Assembly: GCF_000010185.1 (NCBI RefSeq)
Contig: NC_010376.1
Location: 434,001-498,000 of the forward strand
Direction of reading: 5' to 3'
Origin: Finegoldia magna ATCC 29328
Lineage (GTDB): Bacteria; Bacillota; Clostridia; Tissierellales; Peptoniphilaceae
DNA length: 64,000 bases
Of the stretch, positions 1 through 9,518 are shown piece by piece. The position numbers and the translations under genes are program-made. Every line of letters starts with the position of its first letter. The first letter of the stretch is position 1. Below the pieces are notes generated by a model that was not told the origin of the DNA, searched no databases, and saw only the letters and a program-made list of their open reading frames with translations.

Positions 1-1
1 G

Positions 2-613
2 ATTCTTTCATACATTGTTTTGTACACGTTAGCGATAATATTGGCTCTTTTTAAATATCAAACCATAGCAAAAAACTTAACTGCGATTAATAGCGACTTG
101 TACAATGGGGACTTCTTTGATCCGTGGGGATATTATAATCCGAAAGATGACAGGCTCATGGTTGAAGATGTAAGCGTAAGAAAAGGTAATATGACATTTA
201 ATAGGGCAAAATTATCAGGTAAAATACTATATGCATTGACTGCAGTTTTATTGATTTCAGTTGAATTTTTGATGATAAGTATGAGTTTGCCGAAAACATA
301 CACTGTAGATAACACACCAAGCACTCTTACGATTTCTGAATCTGTTTATACTACTGTAATCGACAAAAAATCAATCGAAAAAGTTGAGCTAATCGAAGAT
401 ATCAACAAAACAGATGGCGTTAGATTAAATGGAACATCACTAAAACACAATTCTTATGGAAAGTTTTCAATAAAAGGAATTGGAAATTGTGATGTGTACA
501 TTCATAACGACAATCCAAGGGCTATTTGGATTAAGACTAAGGATAATAAAAACCTTGTGTTTAATTTTCCAACTGTAAAAGAAACTGAAAACTTTTATAA
601 AAACTTACGCTAA
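2..613 (+). CDS. Membrane protein with DUF5808-like segment and C-terminal bacterial PH domain (5' truncated)
   Basis: The reading frame is open to the left edge, so the true start lies outside the window; a TTG at 20 is only an internal codon. What remains is the end of a membrane helix, a segment built around YYNPKDDRLMVED that resembles the DUF5808 region found in DUF1648-type membrane proteins, a second hydrophobic helix (about residues 72-92 counted from the TTG), and a soluble C-terminus that looks like a bacterial PH (bPH_5-like) domain, ending in ETENFYKNL. Function is unknown. It is followed by a hairpin at 671-702 shared with the convergent gene. Family assignment is by pattern only. 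Confidence 0.6.
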   Translation: MLSYIVLYTLAIILALFKYQTIAKNLTAINSDLYNGDFFDPWGYYNPKDDRLMVEDVSVRKGNMTFNRAKLSGKILYALTAVLLISVEFLMISMSLPKTYTVDNTPSTLTISESVYTTVIDKKSIEKVELIEDINKTDGVRLNGTSLKHNSYGKFSIKGIGNCDVYIHNDNPRAIWIKTKDNKNLVFNFPTVKETENFYKNLR

Positions 614-670
614 GATTTGTATTTGTGGTAAAAAAGTTTACTAAAAAATAAGCAGAATAGGCAATAAAAA

Positions 671-702
671 AAAGCAATGATTCTCCGTGAATCATTGCTT
701 TT
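671..702 (-). terminator. Bidirectional terminator
   Basis: A perfect stem (AAGCAATGATTC / GAATCATTGCTT) with a 5-nt loop lies between the convergent PH-domain gene and the CWB2-NlpC/P60 gene. A-runs on the left and T's on the right suit both directions. Confidence 0.8.
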
Positions 703-706
703 GAAT

Positions 707-2362
707 TTAACCTAATAATCTTCTTGCTGTAACAAATGTTCTTTGATAATAGCTTGAGTTGATATCTGATAAGATAACTCCTGTTGATGGGGTGGAAGCG
801 TGGATTAATTTGTTGTTACCAACATAAATTCCAACGTGACTTATTCCGCCGCCACCTGTTGCGAAGAACATCAAATCACCTTTTTTCAAGTTTGATTTGG
901 AAACTTTGTATCCGTAAGAAGCTTGCGCTCTTGAGCTTGTGCTGATTCCAATACCATAAGCTTGCTTGTAAAGGAAAGATGTAAGTCCTGAACAGTCGAA
1001 TGATCTTGGACCGTGAGTTCCCCAAACATAAGGCTTGCCTAATTGTTTGTATGCAAGTTCTACGATTTTGTCTAATTTATTAGTTTCTTCTTGAACTTGT
1101 TGTTCTTGTTTTTTAGGTAAATTTACAAGTGCGTCTACTTTTGGTTTTGCTTGAAGTGATTTACCAGCCAACAAATCTTTAATTCCATTAACTACGAAAT
1201 TGTCGATTGTGTTTTTTCCACCAAATACCATTGTGTACATGATGTTTGATTTGTTTTGTTTGAAGAAAGATTCCACAGAATTTGATTTTTGTTCTTGAGT
1301 TTTGTAATCTTCATTTCTTGGAACATCCATCTTCTTAACTAGAACTATTGGTGCGTTGTATTTTTGAGCTACAGGAGATGCAGCAAGTACATCTACAAAT
1401 TTCTCTCCACTAGCAACAATTGTTCTTTCAGAATTTACACCTACATGTTTTGCGACTTTTACAGATGTTTGATATCTGTCGTCTCCTGCAATTCTAGTAA
1501 CTTTTGCAAGCTTGGAAAGTTCGTTTTCGACAATTTTTGAAACGGAATTTTCTCCACCTACTATAGTAATGTCTCCTAAAAGACCTTTTTTTCTGAAAGA
1601 GTTTAAGTATTCTTTGATTGATTTTGGAACTTCATTTTTCTTAACTAATAGAACTGGTGCGTTCTTTTTCTTAGCCAAAGAAGTAGAAGAAATAGAATCT
1701 GCAAAGTTTTCGCCAGATGCGATAACCACGTTTTGTTTCTTGTTAGAAACTGGGTGAGATGTAGTAGCTGATTTTGCATTTACATCGTATCTGTCTTTGC
1801 CTTTTACTCTGATGACTTCAATTCCCAAACCATTTAATTCTTTAACTACTTTCGAACTAATAGTTTTTTCGCCACCAGTTATGTAGACTTTTTTGATGCC
1901 GTTCAAGGCTTCTTTTGTTAAGTTGTCTAGTTTGTTTGAATCAGTGTAAAGAATAGGTGATTTACCATTTGAAATATTCGTTGCACTGATTGAATCAGAA
2001 AATTCATTTGAATTTACAATTACTGCAGTATCTGCATTTTTGAATTCTTTTTCTTTGATTTTCTTAGCTGTTTCAAATCTGTTTTGTGCGTCAATTCTTT
2101 CTGTCTTGGCGCTTTTTTGTGATTTGACTTCAGCTTCTTTTTTCTCTTCTTTATTATTTTGATTTTTATTAGATATTACTTTATTATTTTCATCTAGCTT
2201 TACTTGTATTTTAGTTGTTTCAGTTTTACTTGAATTATCTAATATAGCTTTAACGTTTGTTTCTGACTTGTTATTTTCATTATCTGCAAATGAAACATTT
2301 GCTCCCAAAGATAATGATACAGCCAAAGTCATAACAAGAAGTGGCTTCTTAAAATTATTCAT
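707..2362 (-). CDS. Secreted cell-wall hydrolase: CWB2 repeats plus NlpC/P60 peptidase
   Basis: 551 residues. The N-terminus is a signal peptide (basic start, hydrophobic core to about residue 24, cleavage near SFA-DN). A Lys/Glu/Asn-rich linker runs to about 90, then come three cell-wall-binding type 2 (CWB2) repeats (about 90-390; recurring ITGGEKTIS, IVGGENSVS and VFGGKNTID motifs). In related bacteria CWB2 repeats anchor proteins non-covalently to an anionic wall polymer. The C-terminal 120 residues are NlpC/P60, with the catalytic Cys in FDCSGL and His in ISHVGIYVG, so it should cut stem-peptide bonds in peptidoglycan. The start is ATG with AGGAGG upstream. WalR-like boxes lie upstream. 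Paralogous to the next gene apart from the catalytic end. Confidence 0.9.
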   Translation of the reverse strand: MNNFKKPLLVMTLAVSLSLGANVSFADNENNKSETNVKAILDNSSKTETTKIQVKLDENNKVISNKNQNNKEEKKEAEVKSQKSAKTERIDAQNRFETAKKIKEKEFKNADTAVIVNSNEFSDSISATNISNGKSPILYTDSNKLDNLTKEALNGIKKVYITGGEKTISSKVVKELNGLGIEVIRVKGKDRYDVNAKSATTSHPVSNKKQNVVIASGENFADSISSTSLAKKKNAPVLLVKKNEVPKSIKEYLNSFRKKGLLGDITIVGGENSVSKIVENELSKLAKVTRIAGDDRYQTSVKVAKHVGVNSERTIVASGEKFVDVLAASPVAQKYNAPIVLVKKMDVPRNEDYKTQEQKSNSVESFFKQNKSNIMYTMVFGGKNTIDNFVVNGIKDLLAGKSLQAKPKVDALVNLPKKQEQQVQEETNKLDKIVELAYKQLGKPYVWGTHGPRSFDCSGLTSFLYKQAYGIGISTSSRAQASYGYKVSKSNLKKGDLMFFATGGGGISHVGIYVGNNKLIHASTPSTGVILSDINSSYYQRTFVTARRLLG

Positions 2363-2412
2363 GTATCCTCCTAATATACTTCAATGAACAAATTTTAATT
2401 GCTCATTAAATT

Positions 2413-2429
2413 TGTAACCGATTTGTAAC
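2413..2429 (+). promoter_or_regulatory. WalR (YycF)-like box 1
   Basis: TGTAAC-CGATT-TGTAAC matches the known WalR consensus TGTWAH-N5-TGTWAH exactly. It sits about 50-67 nt upstream of the start codon of the CWB2-NlpC/P60 gene, on the strand opposite to that gene. The TAAAAT at about 2393-2398 (complement strand) could be the -10, which would put the box over the -35 region. Confidence 0.6.
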
Positions 2430-2610
2430 TTATTTAAATTACTCTAATAGTTTACAAGAATTTTTCATAACTTTCAAACAAATTTGACATTTATTAGCTT
2501 AATTTGCTCAATATTTGAGAAACTATGTAAAATTTGCCAAAAACTATTTACAAATCTGAAAATTTGTGAATCAATTGAAAAATAAACATCGCATAAAATA
2601 GGGAATAATT

Positions 2611-2627
2611 TGTAACCAATTTGTAAC
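2611..2627 (+). promoter_or_regulatory. WalR (YycF)-like box 2
   Basis: TGTAAC-CAATT-TGTAAC, a second exact match to TGTWAH-N5-TGTWAH in the same intergenic region, about 250 nt upstream of the CWB2-NlpC/P60 start. Confidence 0.5.
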
Positions 2628-2754
2628 TTTTATAAAATTTACCAAAAACTATCGCAAAAAACTCAAATTATTAAAAAAATGTAACAAATTATAGTTTTAA
2701 AGATATTTCGTAGATTATTGTTGGGATTATTAGATTTATTATCAAAAAAGAGCA

Positions 2755-2784
2755 AATAAAAAGCACTGATCAATATCAGTGCTT
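2755..2784 (-). terminator. Terminator of the CWB2-3D gene
   Basis: Stem AAGCACTGAT / ATCAGTGCTT with a 4-nt loop, followed on the minus strand by a T-rich run, 12 nt beyond the stop codon. Confidence 0.85.
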
Positions 2785-2795
2785 AAGAATTTCTA

Positions 2796-4511
2796 TTATA
2801 AGATGTAGATTTTGACGTTTCTAACTCCCCAGTTTCGAGATTGAGCGTTTGTATCCATAACTACATCAATTTTATTTCCTTTAATAGCTCCACCAGTGTC
2901 TTCTGCAGTAGCAAATCCATAGCCTTCTACATAAACTCTTGTTCTCAAAGGAATAACTCTTGGATCTACCGCGATAACACCGCGTCTAATTTTAGTTCCG
3001 ATTGCTGTTACATTCCATCCACCATTTTCTCTAGGATCAGAAGTGTAGGCAGTTGATCTTACTATGAACACTCTTTTTGCTTTTGCAAGTTGAGCTTGTA
3101 AAGAATCTACTGGTTTTTCAACTTTTTTAGTAGCTTTAGTATTTTGAGTATTGCTTTTTCTAAGTTCAGCTTTTTCTTGTTTGTACAATGCATCTGCTTT
3201 AGGTGCAGTTTTTAGACTTCTTCCTTGTAACAAATCAGATATTGATGATGATACAAAATCAGAAATTGAGTGATTTCCTTCGCAAACAATAACTTGGTCT
3301 AGGGATTTGTTGTTTTTGAAGAATGATTCCATAGATGAATGTTTATCAACTGAAGCATAGTCGCTCGTTCTTGTAACATCATTTGGTTTTGTTAATATTA
3401 ATGATGCATTTAATTTCGCCGCAACAGGTGACATTAATAATGCATCGTTGTAACCATTACCTTCAACTACGATTGCACGTTTTGCATTAGGGTTAACTTG
3501 TTTTGCAACTTTTACATTCGTAGAATATCTGTCAGATCCAGCAATTCTATCAACATTATTGCTTAATGATCTTAAAAATGCTTCTACTTTTCTTGAAACT
3601 GAGTTTTCTCCACCTACAATTGTAATACTTCCGATTGCATTTTTTTTCTTCAATGAATACAAATAATTTTTGATAGGGGATGTAACTTCATTCTTAGTTA
3701 CGAAAAGTATAGGTGCTTTCTTGTTTTGTGCTAATGTTGCAGAATTGATTGCATCGCTATGTTTTTCACCCGATGTTATAAGTATATTTGTTTTTTGTTT
3801 TGTATTTGGATTATGTGTTTTTTCAGCAACTTTTGCATTAACTTCATATCTATCGTGTCCAGAAATTCTTTCAACTATTATTCCCAAATTCTTTAGTTGA
3901 TTAACTACCGAACTATTTATAGACTTTTCTCCACCTAAGATGTAAACTTTTCTAGGCTTGTTAGATTTTAAGTTTTTTAATGTCGTACTATCTAATGAGT
4001 TTGATTTTGTAAATAGTATTGGAGTGTTACCTCTTGACAATGAAACAGCAGATAATGAATCTACAAATGTAGAGCTATTTGTTAAAATAACTGTATTTGA
4101 TTCTGAAAAATATTCATCTCTTATATTAGTAGCTGTTTCAAACTTGCTTGATGAAGTTATTTTCTTAACATCAGCTTTTTTCGCTGCTTTTACTTCAGCA
4201 GGTTTTTTCAAAAGTTCTTTTGAATCTTCAAAGCCTTCAGTTAAATCTTCTTTTGTAGTTTCTTTTTTATTTCCTTTTTCATTATTTTTTTCAGTATTTT
4301 GTGCATCATTGGATTTGATGGAATCCTCTGCATTCACATTTTCTTGATCTTTAATTATAGTTTGCAAATTTGTAGTGTGATTTAAAGCGTCATGTTTTAC
4401 TTCTTCCACAAGCTTTGTATTGTCAACATCAGCAAATGAAGAAGTTGCATTTAAAGCAGAAAAGGTAAACATTAATCCCATCACTAACAATGGTTTTTTA
4501 AGATTGTTCAT
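2796..4511 (-). CDS. Secreted cell-wall protein: CWB2 repeats plus 3D (MltA-like) domain
   Basis: 571 residues. Signal peptide (about 1-27, cleavage near SFA-DV), a charged linker rich in Lys, Glu and Asn to about 120, three CWB2 repeats (about 120-415), and a C-terminal 3D domain named after its three Asp residues (visible in IAVDPRVIP, AEDTGG and IDVVMDT). 3D domains share the MltA/RpfB double-psi barrel and act in peptidoglycan cleavage or resuscitation. The first 400 residues align in order with the neighbouring CWB2-NlpC/P60 protein, so the two are paralogs with exchanged catalytic modules. The start is ATG after AGGAGG. A run of four TGTAAC units upstream suggests WalR control. Confidence 0.88.
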   Translation of the reverse strand: MNNLKKPLLVMGLMFTFSALNATSSFADVDNTKLVEEVKHDALNHTTNLQTIIKDQENVNAEDSIKSNDAQNTEKNNEKGNKKETTKEDLTEGFEDSKELLKKPAEVKAAKKADVKKITSSSKFETATNIRDEYFSESNTVILTNSSTFVDSLSAVSLSRGNTPILFTKSNSLDSTTLKNLKSNKPRKVYILGGEKSINSSVVNQLKNLGIIVERISGHDRYEVNAKVAEKTHNPNTKQKTNILITSGEKHSDAINSATLAQNKKAPILFVTKNEVTSPIKNYLYSLKKKNAIGSITIVGGENSVSRKVEAFLRSLSNNVDRIAGSDRYSTNVKVAKQVNPNAKRAIVVEGNGYNDALLMSPVAAKLNASLILTKPNDVTRTSDYASVDKHSSMESFFKNNKSLDQVIVCEGNHSISDFVSSSISDLLQGRSLKTAPKADALYKQEKAELRKSNTQNTKATKKVEKPVDSLQAQLAKAKRVFIVRSTAYTSDPRENGGWNVTAIGTKIRRGVIAVDPRVIPLRTRVYVEGYGFATAEDTGGAIKGNKIDVVMDTNAQSRNWGVRNVKIYIL

Positions 4512-4567
4512 TTTTCCTCCTGAGTTTACGATTAAAATATTTAATCTGCAAATTTAATATAATATAT

Positions 4568-4605
4568 TGTAACACATTTGTAACCTGTTGTAACTTTTTT
4601 GTAAC
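4568..4605 (+). promoter_or_regulatory. Array of four TGTAAC units (WalR-like boxes)
   Basis: TGTAAC units begin at 4568, 4579, 4589 and 4600, with spacers of 5, 4 and 5 nt. The first and last pairs match TGTWAH-N5-TGTWAH. The array is 57-94 nt upstream of the CWB2-3D start codon and about 130 nt from the divergent hprK start. Confidence 0.6.
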
Positions 4606-4732
4606 AAATTAGGCTAGAAAAACGTTAAATATTACAAAAATGTAATATTCGAATCACGTTTTAATAAAATTATCTCTTCAATAATTTGCGTATAAATAGA
4701 TTAGAATATAAAATATAATAAGGAGGGAACTT

Positions 4733-5692
4733 ATGAAAACTGTAAAATTAAGTGCGGTCGTAAAAAAATTGGATTTGCACGTTGTAAGAACAAGCTCTGA
4801 TTATGAAACAATTGAAATTAATAACTCTGAGATTAACAGACCAGGTTTGCAATTATCTGGTTTTTTGGAAGAATTTCCTTACAGAAGAATTCAACTTTTC
4901 GGTAAGGCAGAACTTGCTTATTATAAAGCGATGGATATGGAACTAAGAATTGAAAGAGTAAGAGCAATGATGGAATATGATATTCCTTGTATTGTGTTTT
5001 CTCATTATGCTCAAATTCCTGAAGAAGTTAGAAAACTAGCTGATGAATACGACAAAACATTATTGATTTCAGATAGAACTACAACAAGATTAATATCAGC
5101 TTTGGATGAAGTACTGGAATATTTCTTAAGTGAAGAAGACACTATTCATGCTTCTTTATTGGATGTATTTGGTATGGGAGTTTTATTGATGGGAGACAGT
5201 TCTGTAGGCAAAAGCGAAACAGCTTTAGATTTGGTTACAAGAGGCCACAGACTTATAGCTGATGATGTTGTTGAAATCAGAAAAATCGAAAAAGGTTTGT
5301 TGGCACAAGCTCCTCTTAACATTAGACACTATTTGGAAGTAAGAGGTCTTGGAATTTTAGATATTCAAAGATTATACGGCACAGGTTCTGTAAGATTGAC
5401 TACATTTATAGATTTGGTTATCAGACTTGAAAAATGGCAAGACGACAAAGAATACGACAGGATTGGACTAGACGATCACACTACTGAACTTTTGGGGGTT
5501 GAACTTCCGTATCTTGAAGTTCCAGTTAAACCAGGAAGAAATATCGCTATGATTGTAGAGGTTGCAGTTAGAAATCAAAGACAAAAACTTTTGGGCTATA
5601 ACGCTGCACAAGAGTTAAATAATAAGTTAATTGCCAATATGAAAAAAGATACTGAAGAACATAGAAAACAGTTAAAAAATAACAAAAAATAA
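4733..5692 (+). CDS. hprK: HPr kinase/phosphorylase
   Basis: 319 residues, the usual length. It phosphorylates and dephosphorylates HPr on Ser46 in response to glycolytic intermediates, driving CcpA-dependent carbon catabolite control. The Walker A motif GDSSVGKS is at about 153-160, followed by the ADDVVEI segment, and the family signature EVRGLGILDIQ is at about 203. The N-terminal 130 residues match the HprK N-domain. ATG start with a strong GGAGGG site. HPr, CcpA and lgt, frequent partners, are not next to it here. Transcribed divergently from the CWB2-3D gene. Confidence 0.95.
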   Translation: MKTVKLSAVVKKLDLHVVRTSSDYETIEINNSEINRPGLQLSGFLEEFPYRRIQLFGKAELAYYKAMDMELRIERVRAMMEYDIPCIVFSHYAQIPEEVRKLADEYDKTLLISDRTTTRLISALDEVLEYFLSEEDTIHASLLDVFGMGVLLMGDSSVGKSETALDLVTRGHRLIADDVVEIRKIEKGLLAQAPLNIRHYLEVRGLGILDIQRLYGTGSVRLTTFIDLVIRLEKWQDDKEYDRIGLDDHTTELLGVELPYLEVPVKPGRNIAMIVEVAVRNQRQKLLGYNAAQELNNKLIANMKKDTEEHRKQLKNNKK

Positions 5693-5827
5693 TTTTGTAT
5701 TAAATTTTTTTTCATGAAGTTTGTTATTCTTGCATTGAAAAAATTATTGAGTTATAATAACTGTTGGAGCGGTTTTATCCGTTTTAATTTATACAATTTA
5801 TTTATTTATATATAGGGGGTTAAATAA

Positions 5828-8800
5828 ATGGCAAAACACATGAAAACCATGGATGGAAATACAGCCGCAGCTCACGTAGCGTATGCATTTTCAGATGTGG
5901 CAACTATTTATCCAATTACTCCATCATCACCAATGCCGGAAGCAATTGATGTTTGGGCAGCAGATGGACGTAAGAATTTATTCGGTGAAACAGTACAAGT
6001 AACTGAATTACAATCAGAAGGTGGAGCAGCTGGTTCAGTACACGGGGCTTTAGTTGCAGGGGCTTTGGCATCTACATTTACAGCATCACAAGGTTTATTG
6101 TTGATGGTACCAAATATGTACAAGATTGCCGGAGAAAACTTACCTGGTGTATTCCACGTATCAGCAAGAGCTTTAGCATCACATGCACTTAGCATTTTCG
6201 GTGACCACCAAGACGTTATGGCAGCAAGACAAACAGGTTTTGCATTGTTGTGTTCAGGTTCTGTTCAAGAAGTTATGGACTTAGCAGCAGTAGCACATCT
6301 TTCTGCTATTAAAGGAAAAGTACCATTCTTACACTTCTTCGACGGTTTCAGAACTAGTCACGAAATCCAAAAAATCGAAGTTATGGACTATGAAGATTTG
6401 GCAAAAATCGTTGATTGGAAAGCTATTGATGAATTCAGAAGAAATGCATTAAATCCAGAAAACCCTAAGACAATGGGTACAGCTGAAAATCCTGACGTTT
6501 ATTTCCAAGGTATGGAAGCATCTAATACATACTATGAAGATATCGTTGGTATTACTGAAGACTATATCAATGAAATTAACAAGATTACAGGCAGAAACTA
6601 CGGATTATTCAACTACTATGGTGCAGAAGATGCTGAAAATATTATAGTAGCTATGGGTTCAGTAACTGAAACTATTGAAGAAACTGTTGATTATTTAGTT
6701 TCTAAGGGAGAAAAAGTCGGAGTATTAAAAGTTCACTTATACAGACCATTCTCTAAAGAACATTTCTTAAATGCTATTCCAAAAACAGTTAAGAAAATTG
6801 CAGTTTTAGATAGAACTAAAGAAAAAGGTTCATTAGGAGAACCTCTATATCTTGACGTTAGAGATTGTTTCTACGATCATGAAAACAAACCAGTTATCGT
6901 TGGTGGTATCTACGGTTTAGGTTCAAAAGACACAACTCCAACTCATATCAACACAGTTTACGAAAACTTGAAACAAGATAAACCAAGAACACAATTTACT
7001 ATCGGTATAGTAGATGATGTTACTCATAGATCATTAGAAGTAAAAGATGTTATCAACACTTCACCTGAAGGAACTATCAGATGTAAATTCTGGGGCTTCG
7101 GTTCTGATGGTACAGTAGGTGCTAATAAATCAGCTATCAAGATTATTGGTGATGGTACTGACATGTACGCTCAAGGTTACTTCGATTATGACTCTAAAAA
7201 ATCTGGTGGGGTTACAATGTCTCACTTAAGATTTGGTAACAATCCAATCCACTCAACTTACCTATTAGATGAATCAGACTTCATTTCTTGTTCAAAACAA
7301 GCTTATGTATATCAATATGATTTATTAAGAGGTTTAAGAAAAGGTGGTACATTCTTACTAAACTGTATCTGGGATGAAAAAGAATTAGACACTCACCTTC
7401 CAGGTAAATTAAAGAAATATATCGCTGAAAACGACATTAAATTCTACACAATCAACGCTTCTAAGATTGCAGCAGAAGTAGGATTGGGCGGAAGAACTAA
7501 CATGATTATGCAAGCTGCATTCTTCAAATTATCTAAAGTATTACCTATAGATGAAGCTATTAAGAAATTAAAAGAATCTATAGTTCATAACTACGGAAGA
7601 AAAGGTGAAGATATTGTAAACATGAACTACGCTGCAGTAGATCAAGGTATCGATCAACTTGTAGAAATCAAAGTTCCAGCTGAATGGAAAAATGCTGAAG
7701 AAGACGTTGAAAAAGACGCTAACCTTCCAGAATTCGTAAAAGAAGTTGCAAGTGTAATGAACGCACAACAAGGTAATGATTTACCAGTATCTGCATTCAA
7801 AGACAGAGCAAATGGTGAATTCCCAATGGGAACTTCAGCTTACGAAAAGAGATGTATCGCTCTTAACGTTCCAGAATGGCAAATGGATAAATGTATTCAA
7901 TGTAACCAATGTGCATATGTATGTCCACACGCAGTTATCAGACCATTCTTATTAAACGAAGAAGATAGAAAGAATGCTCCTGAAACATTCGAAAGCAAAA
8001 AAGCAGTTGGTAAAGGATTTGAAGATTTAACATTCAGAATCCAAGTTTCACCAGCAGACTGTACAGGTTGCGGTAACTGTGCTGATGTATGTCCAGCAAA
8101 AGAAAAAGCATTAATAATGAAACCTTTCGAAGAACAACATATTGCACAAAAAGACAACTGGACTTATGCAGTAGAAAAAGTTGGATACAAAGAAGACTTA
8201 ATGCCAGCAGAAAAAACAGTTAAAGGTTCACAATTCCAACAACCATTATTTGAATTCTCTGGAGCTTGTGCTGGTTGTGGAGAAACTCCATACGCTAAAT
8301 TAATCACTCAATTATATGGAGATAGAATGCTTATAGCTAACGCTACAGGTTGTTCATCAATCTGGGGTGCAAGTGCTCCTTCAACTCCTTACTGCACAAA
8401 CGCTGAAGGTAAAGGACCAGCTTGGGCTAACTCATTATTCGAAGACAACGCTGAATACGGATATGGTATGCACTTAGCTATCAAGAAGATTAGATTACAA
8501 TTAAAAGAAAAAATGCAAGCATTCTTAGACTTGAACATTGAAAGTCCATTGAATGCACCATTCAAGAAATTTATTGAAAACATGGACGATGTAGCTACAT
8601 CAAAAGCATGTGCAGCAGAAATCTTACAACACTTAGATGACAATACAAACAACGAAGAAGCTGAAGAATTATTGAAATATATAAGAACAGACAGAGACTT
8701 CTTAATTAAGAAATCTGTATGGATCTTCGGTGGAGACGGTTGGGCTTACGATATCGGATACGGCGGATTGGATCACGTATTAGCATCAGGTGAAAACATC

Positions 8801-9508
8801 AACGTTATGGTATTCGATACAGAAGTTTACTCAAACACTGGTGGACAAGCTTCTAAATCAACTCCAACAGCTGCAGTAGCACAATTTGCTGCAAGTGGTA
8901 AGAAAGTTAGAAAGAAAGATTTAGGTTTGATGGCATCAACTTACGGATACGTATACGTAGCACAAATCGCTATGGGTGCAAACCAAAATCAAACATTAAA
9001 AGCTATAAGAGAAGCTGAAGAATATAATGGACCATCATTAATCATCGCTTACTCACCATGTATCAACCACGGTATTAAAGCTGGTATGGGTAAGAGCCAA
9101 CGTCAAGAAAAATTAGCTGTAGAAGCTGGTTACTGGCACTTATACAGATTCGATCCAACTCTTGCAGAAGAAGGAAAGAATCCATTCCAATTAGACTCTA
9201 AAGAACCAACTGGATCATTCCAAGACTTCATCAGAGGAGAAGTAAGATACTTGTCATTACAAAAATCATTCCCTGAACAAGCCGAAGAATTATTCCAAGA
9301 AGCTGAAAGAGATGCTAAGGAAAGATACAACACTTACAAGAGAATGGCAGAAATGGATTATTCTAACTCAGTAGAAAATACAGAATCTGCAGAAAAAGAA
9401 GAAAACCTTGAAAAAGAAGGTAAAAAAGTTGAATCTGTAGAAAAAGCTAAGGAAGAAGAAGGCGCAAAGAAAAAAGACGTCGTAAATCCAAATTCTACAA
9501 ATAGATAA
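5828..9508 (+). CDS. nifJ: Pyruvate:ferredoxin (flavodoxin) oxidoreductase, single-chain
   Basis: 1226 residues. It converts pyruvate and CoA to acetyl-CoA and CO2, reducing ferredoxin. Domains in order: the N-terminal pyruvate-binding domain (YPITPSSPMPE), the central CoA/gamma region, two 4Fe-4S motifs (CIQCNQCAYVCP near 685 and CTGCGNCADVCP near 745), and the C-terminal thiamine-diphosphate domain (GACAGCGETPYAKL; GGDGWAYDIGYGG near 965; SNTGGQ). It is about 50 residues longer than the usual roughly 1170-1180 because of a Glu/Lys-rich tail after about residue 1175. A TTGCAT-17-TATAAT promoter lies at 5730-5758. Monocistronic, with a terminator right after it. Codon use looks like that of a highly expressed gene. 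Confidence 0.95.
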   Translation: MAKHMKTMDGNTAAAHVAYAFSDVATIYPITPSSPMPEAIDVWAADGRKNLFGETVQVTELQSEGGAAGSVHGALVAGALASTFTASQGLLLMVPNMYKIAGENLPGVFHVSARALASHALSIFGDHQDVMAARQTGFALLCSGSVQEVMDLAAVAHLSAIKGKVPFLHFFDGFRTSHEIQKIEVMDYEDLAKIVDWKAIDEFRRNALNPENPKTMGTAENPDVYFQGMEASNTYYEDIVGITEDYINEINKITGRNYGLFNYYGAEDAENIIVAMGSVTETIEETVDYLVSKGEKVGVLKVHLYRPFSKEHFLNAIPKTVKKIAVLDRTKEKGSLGEPLYLDVRDCFYDHENKPVIVGGIYGLGSKDTTPTHINTVYENLKQDKPRTQFTIGIVDDVTHRSLEVKDVINTSPEGTIRCKFWGFGSDGTVGANKSAIKIIGDGTDMYAQGYFDYDSKKSGGVTMSHLRFGNNPIHSTYLLDESDFISCSKQAYVYQYDLLRGLRKGGTFLLNCIWDEKELDTHLPGKLKKYIAENDIKFYTINASKIAAEVGLGGRTNMIMQAAFFKLSKVLPIDEAIKKLKESIVHNYGRKGEDIVNMNYAAVDQGIDQLVEIKVPAEWKNAEEDVEKDANLPEFVKEVASVMNAQQGNDLPVSAFKDRANGEFPMGTSAYEKRCIALNVPEWQMDKCIQCNQCAYVCPHAVIRPFLLNEEDRKNAPETFESKKAVGKGFEDLTFRIQVSPADCTGCGNCADVCPAKEKALIMKPFEEQHIAQKDNWTYAVEKVGYKEDLMPAEKTVKGSQFQQPLFEFSGACAGCGETPYAKLITQLYGDRMLIANATGCSSIWGASAPSTPYCTNAEGKGPAWANSLFEDNAEYGYGMHLAIKKIRLQLKEKMQAFLDLNIESPLNAPFKKFIENMDDVATSKACAAEILQHLDDNTNNEEAEELLKYIRTDRDFLIKKSVWIFGGDGWAYDIGYGGLDHVLASGENINVMVFDTEVYSNTGGQASKSTPTAAVAQFAASGKKVRKKDLGLMASTYGYVYVAQIAMGANQNQTLKAIREAEEYNGPSLIIAYSPCINHGIKAGMGKSQRQEKLAVEAGYWHLYRFDPTLAEEGKNPFQLDSKEPTGSFQDFIRGEVRYLSLQKSFPEQAEELFQEAERDAKERYNTYKRMAEMDYSNSVENTESAEKEENLEKEGKKVESVEKAKEEEGAKKKDVVNPNSTNR

Positions 9509-9518
9509 TAGAACAAAA

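Larger units (their letters stand above)
2363..2795. other. 433-bp intergenic region upstream of the CWB2-NlpC/P60 gene
   Basis: Very AT-rich, with no credible ORF. It holds the promoter region of the gene ending at 707, two WalR-like direct repeats (2413-2429 and 2611-2627), a repeated CCAAAAACTAT motif (near 2536 and 2640) and the terminator of the 2796-4511 gene at its right end. Confidence 0.6.

Noticed and set aside
5908-9333. Open frames antisense to nifJ
   Set aside because: They lack ribosome sites and protein-like composition and arise from the codon bias of nifJ. The same applies to other antisense frames across the window.
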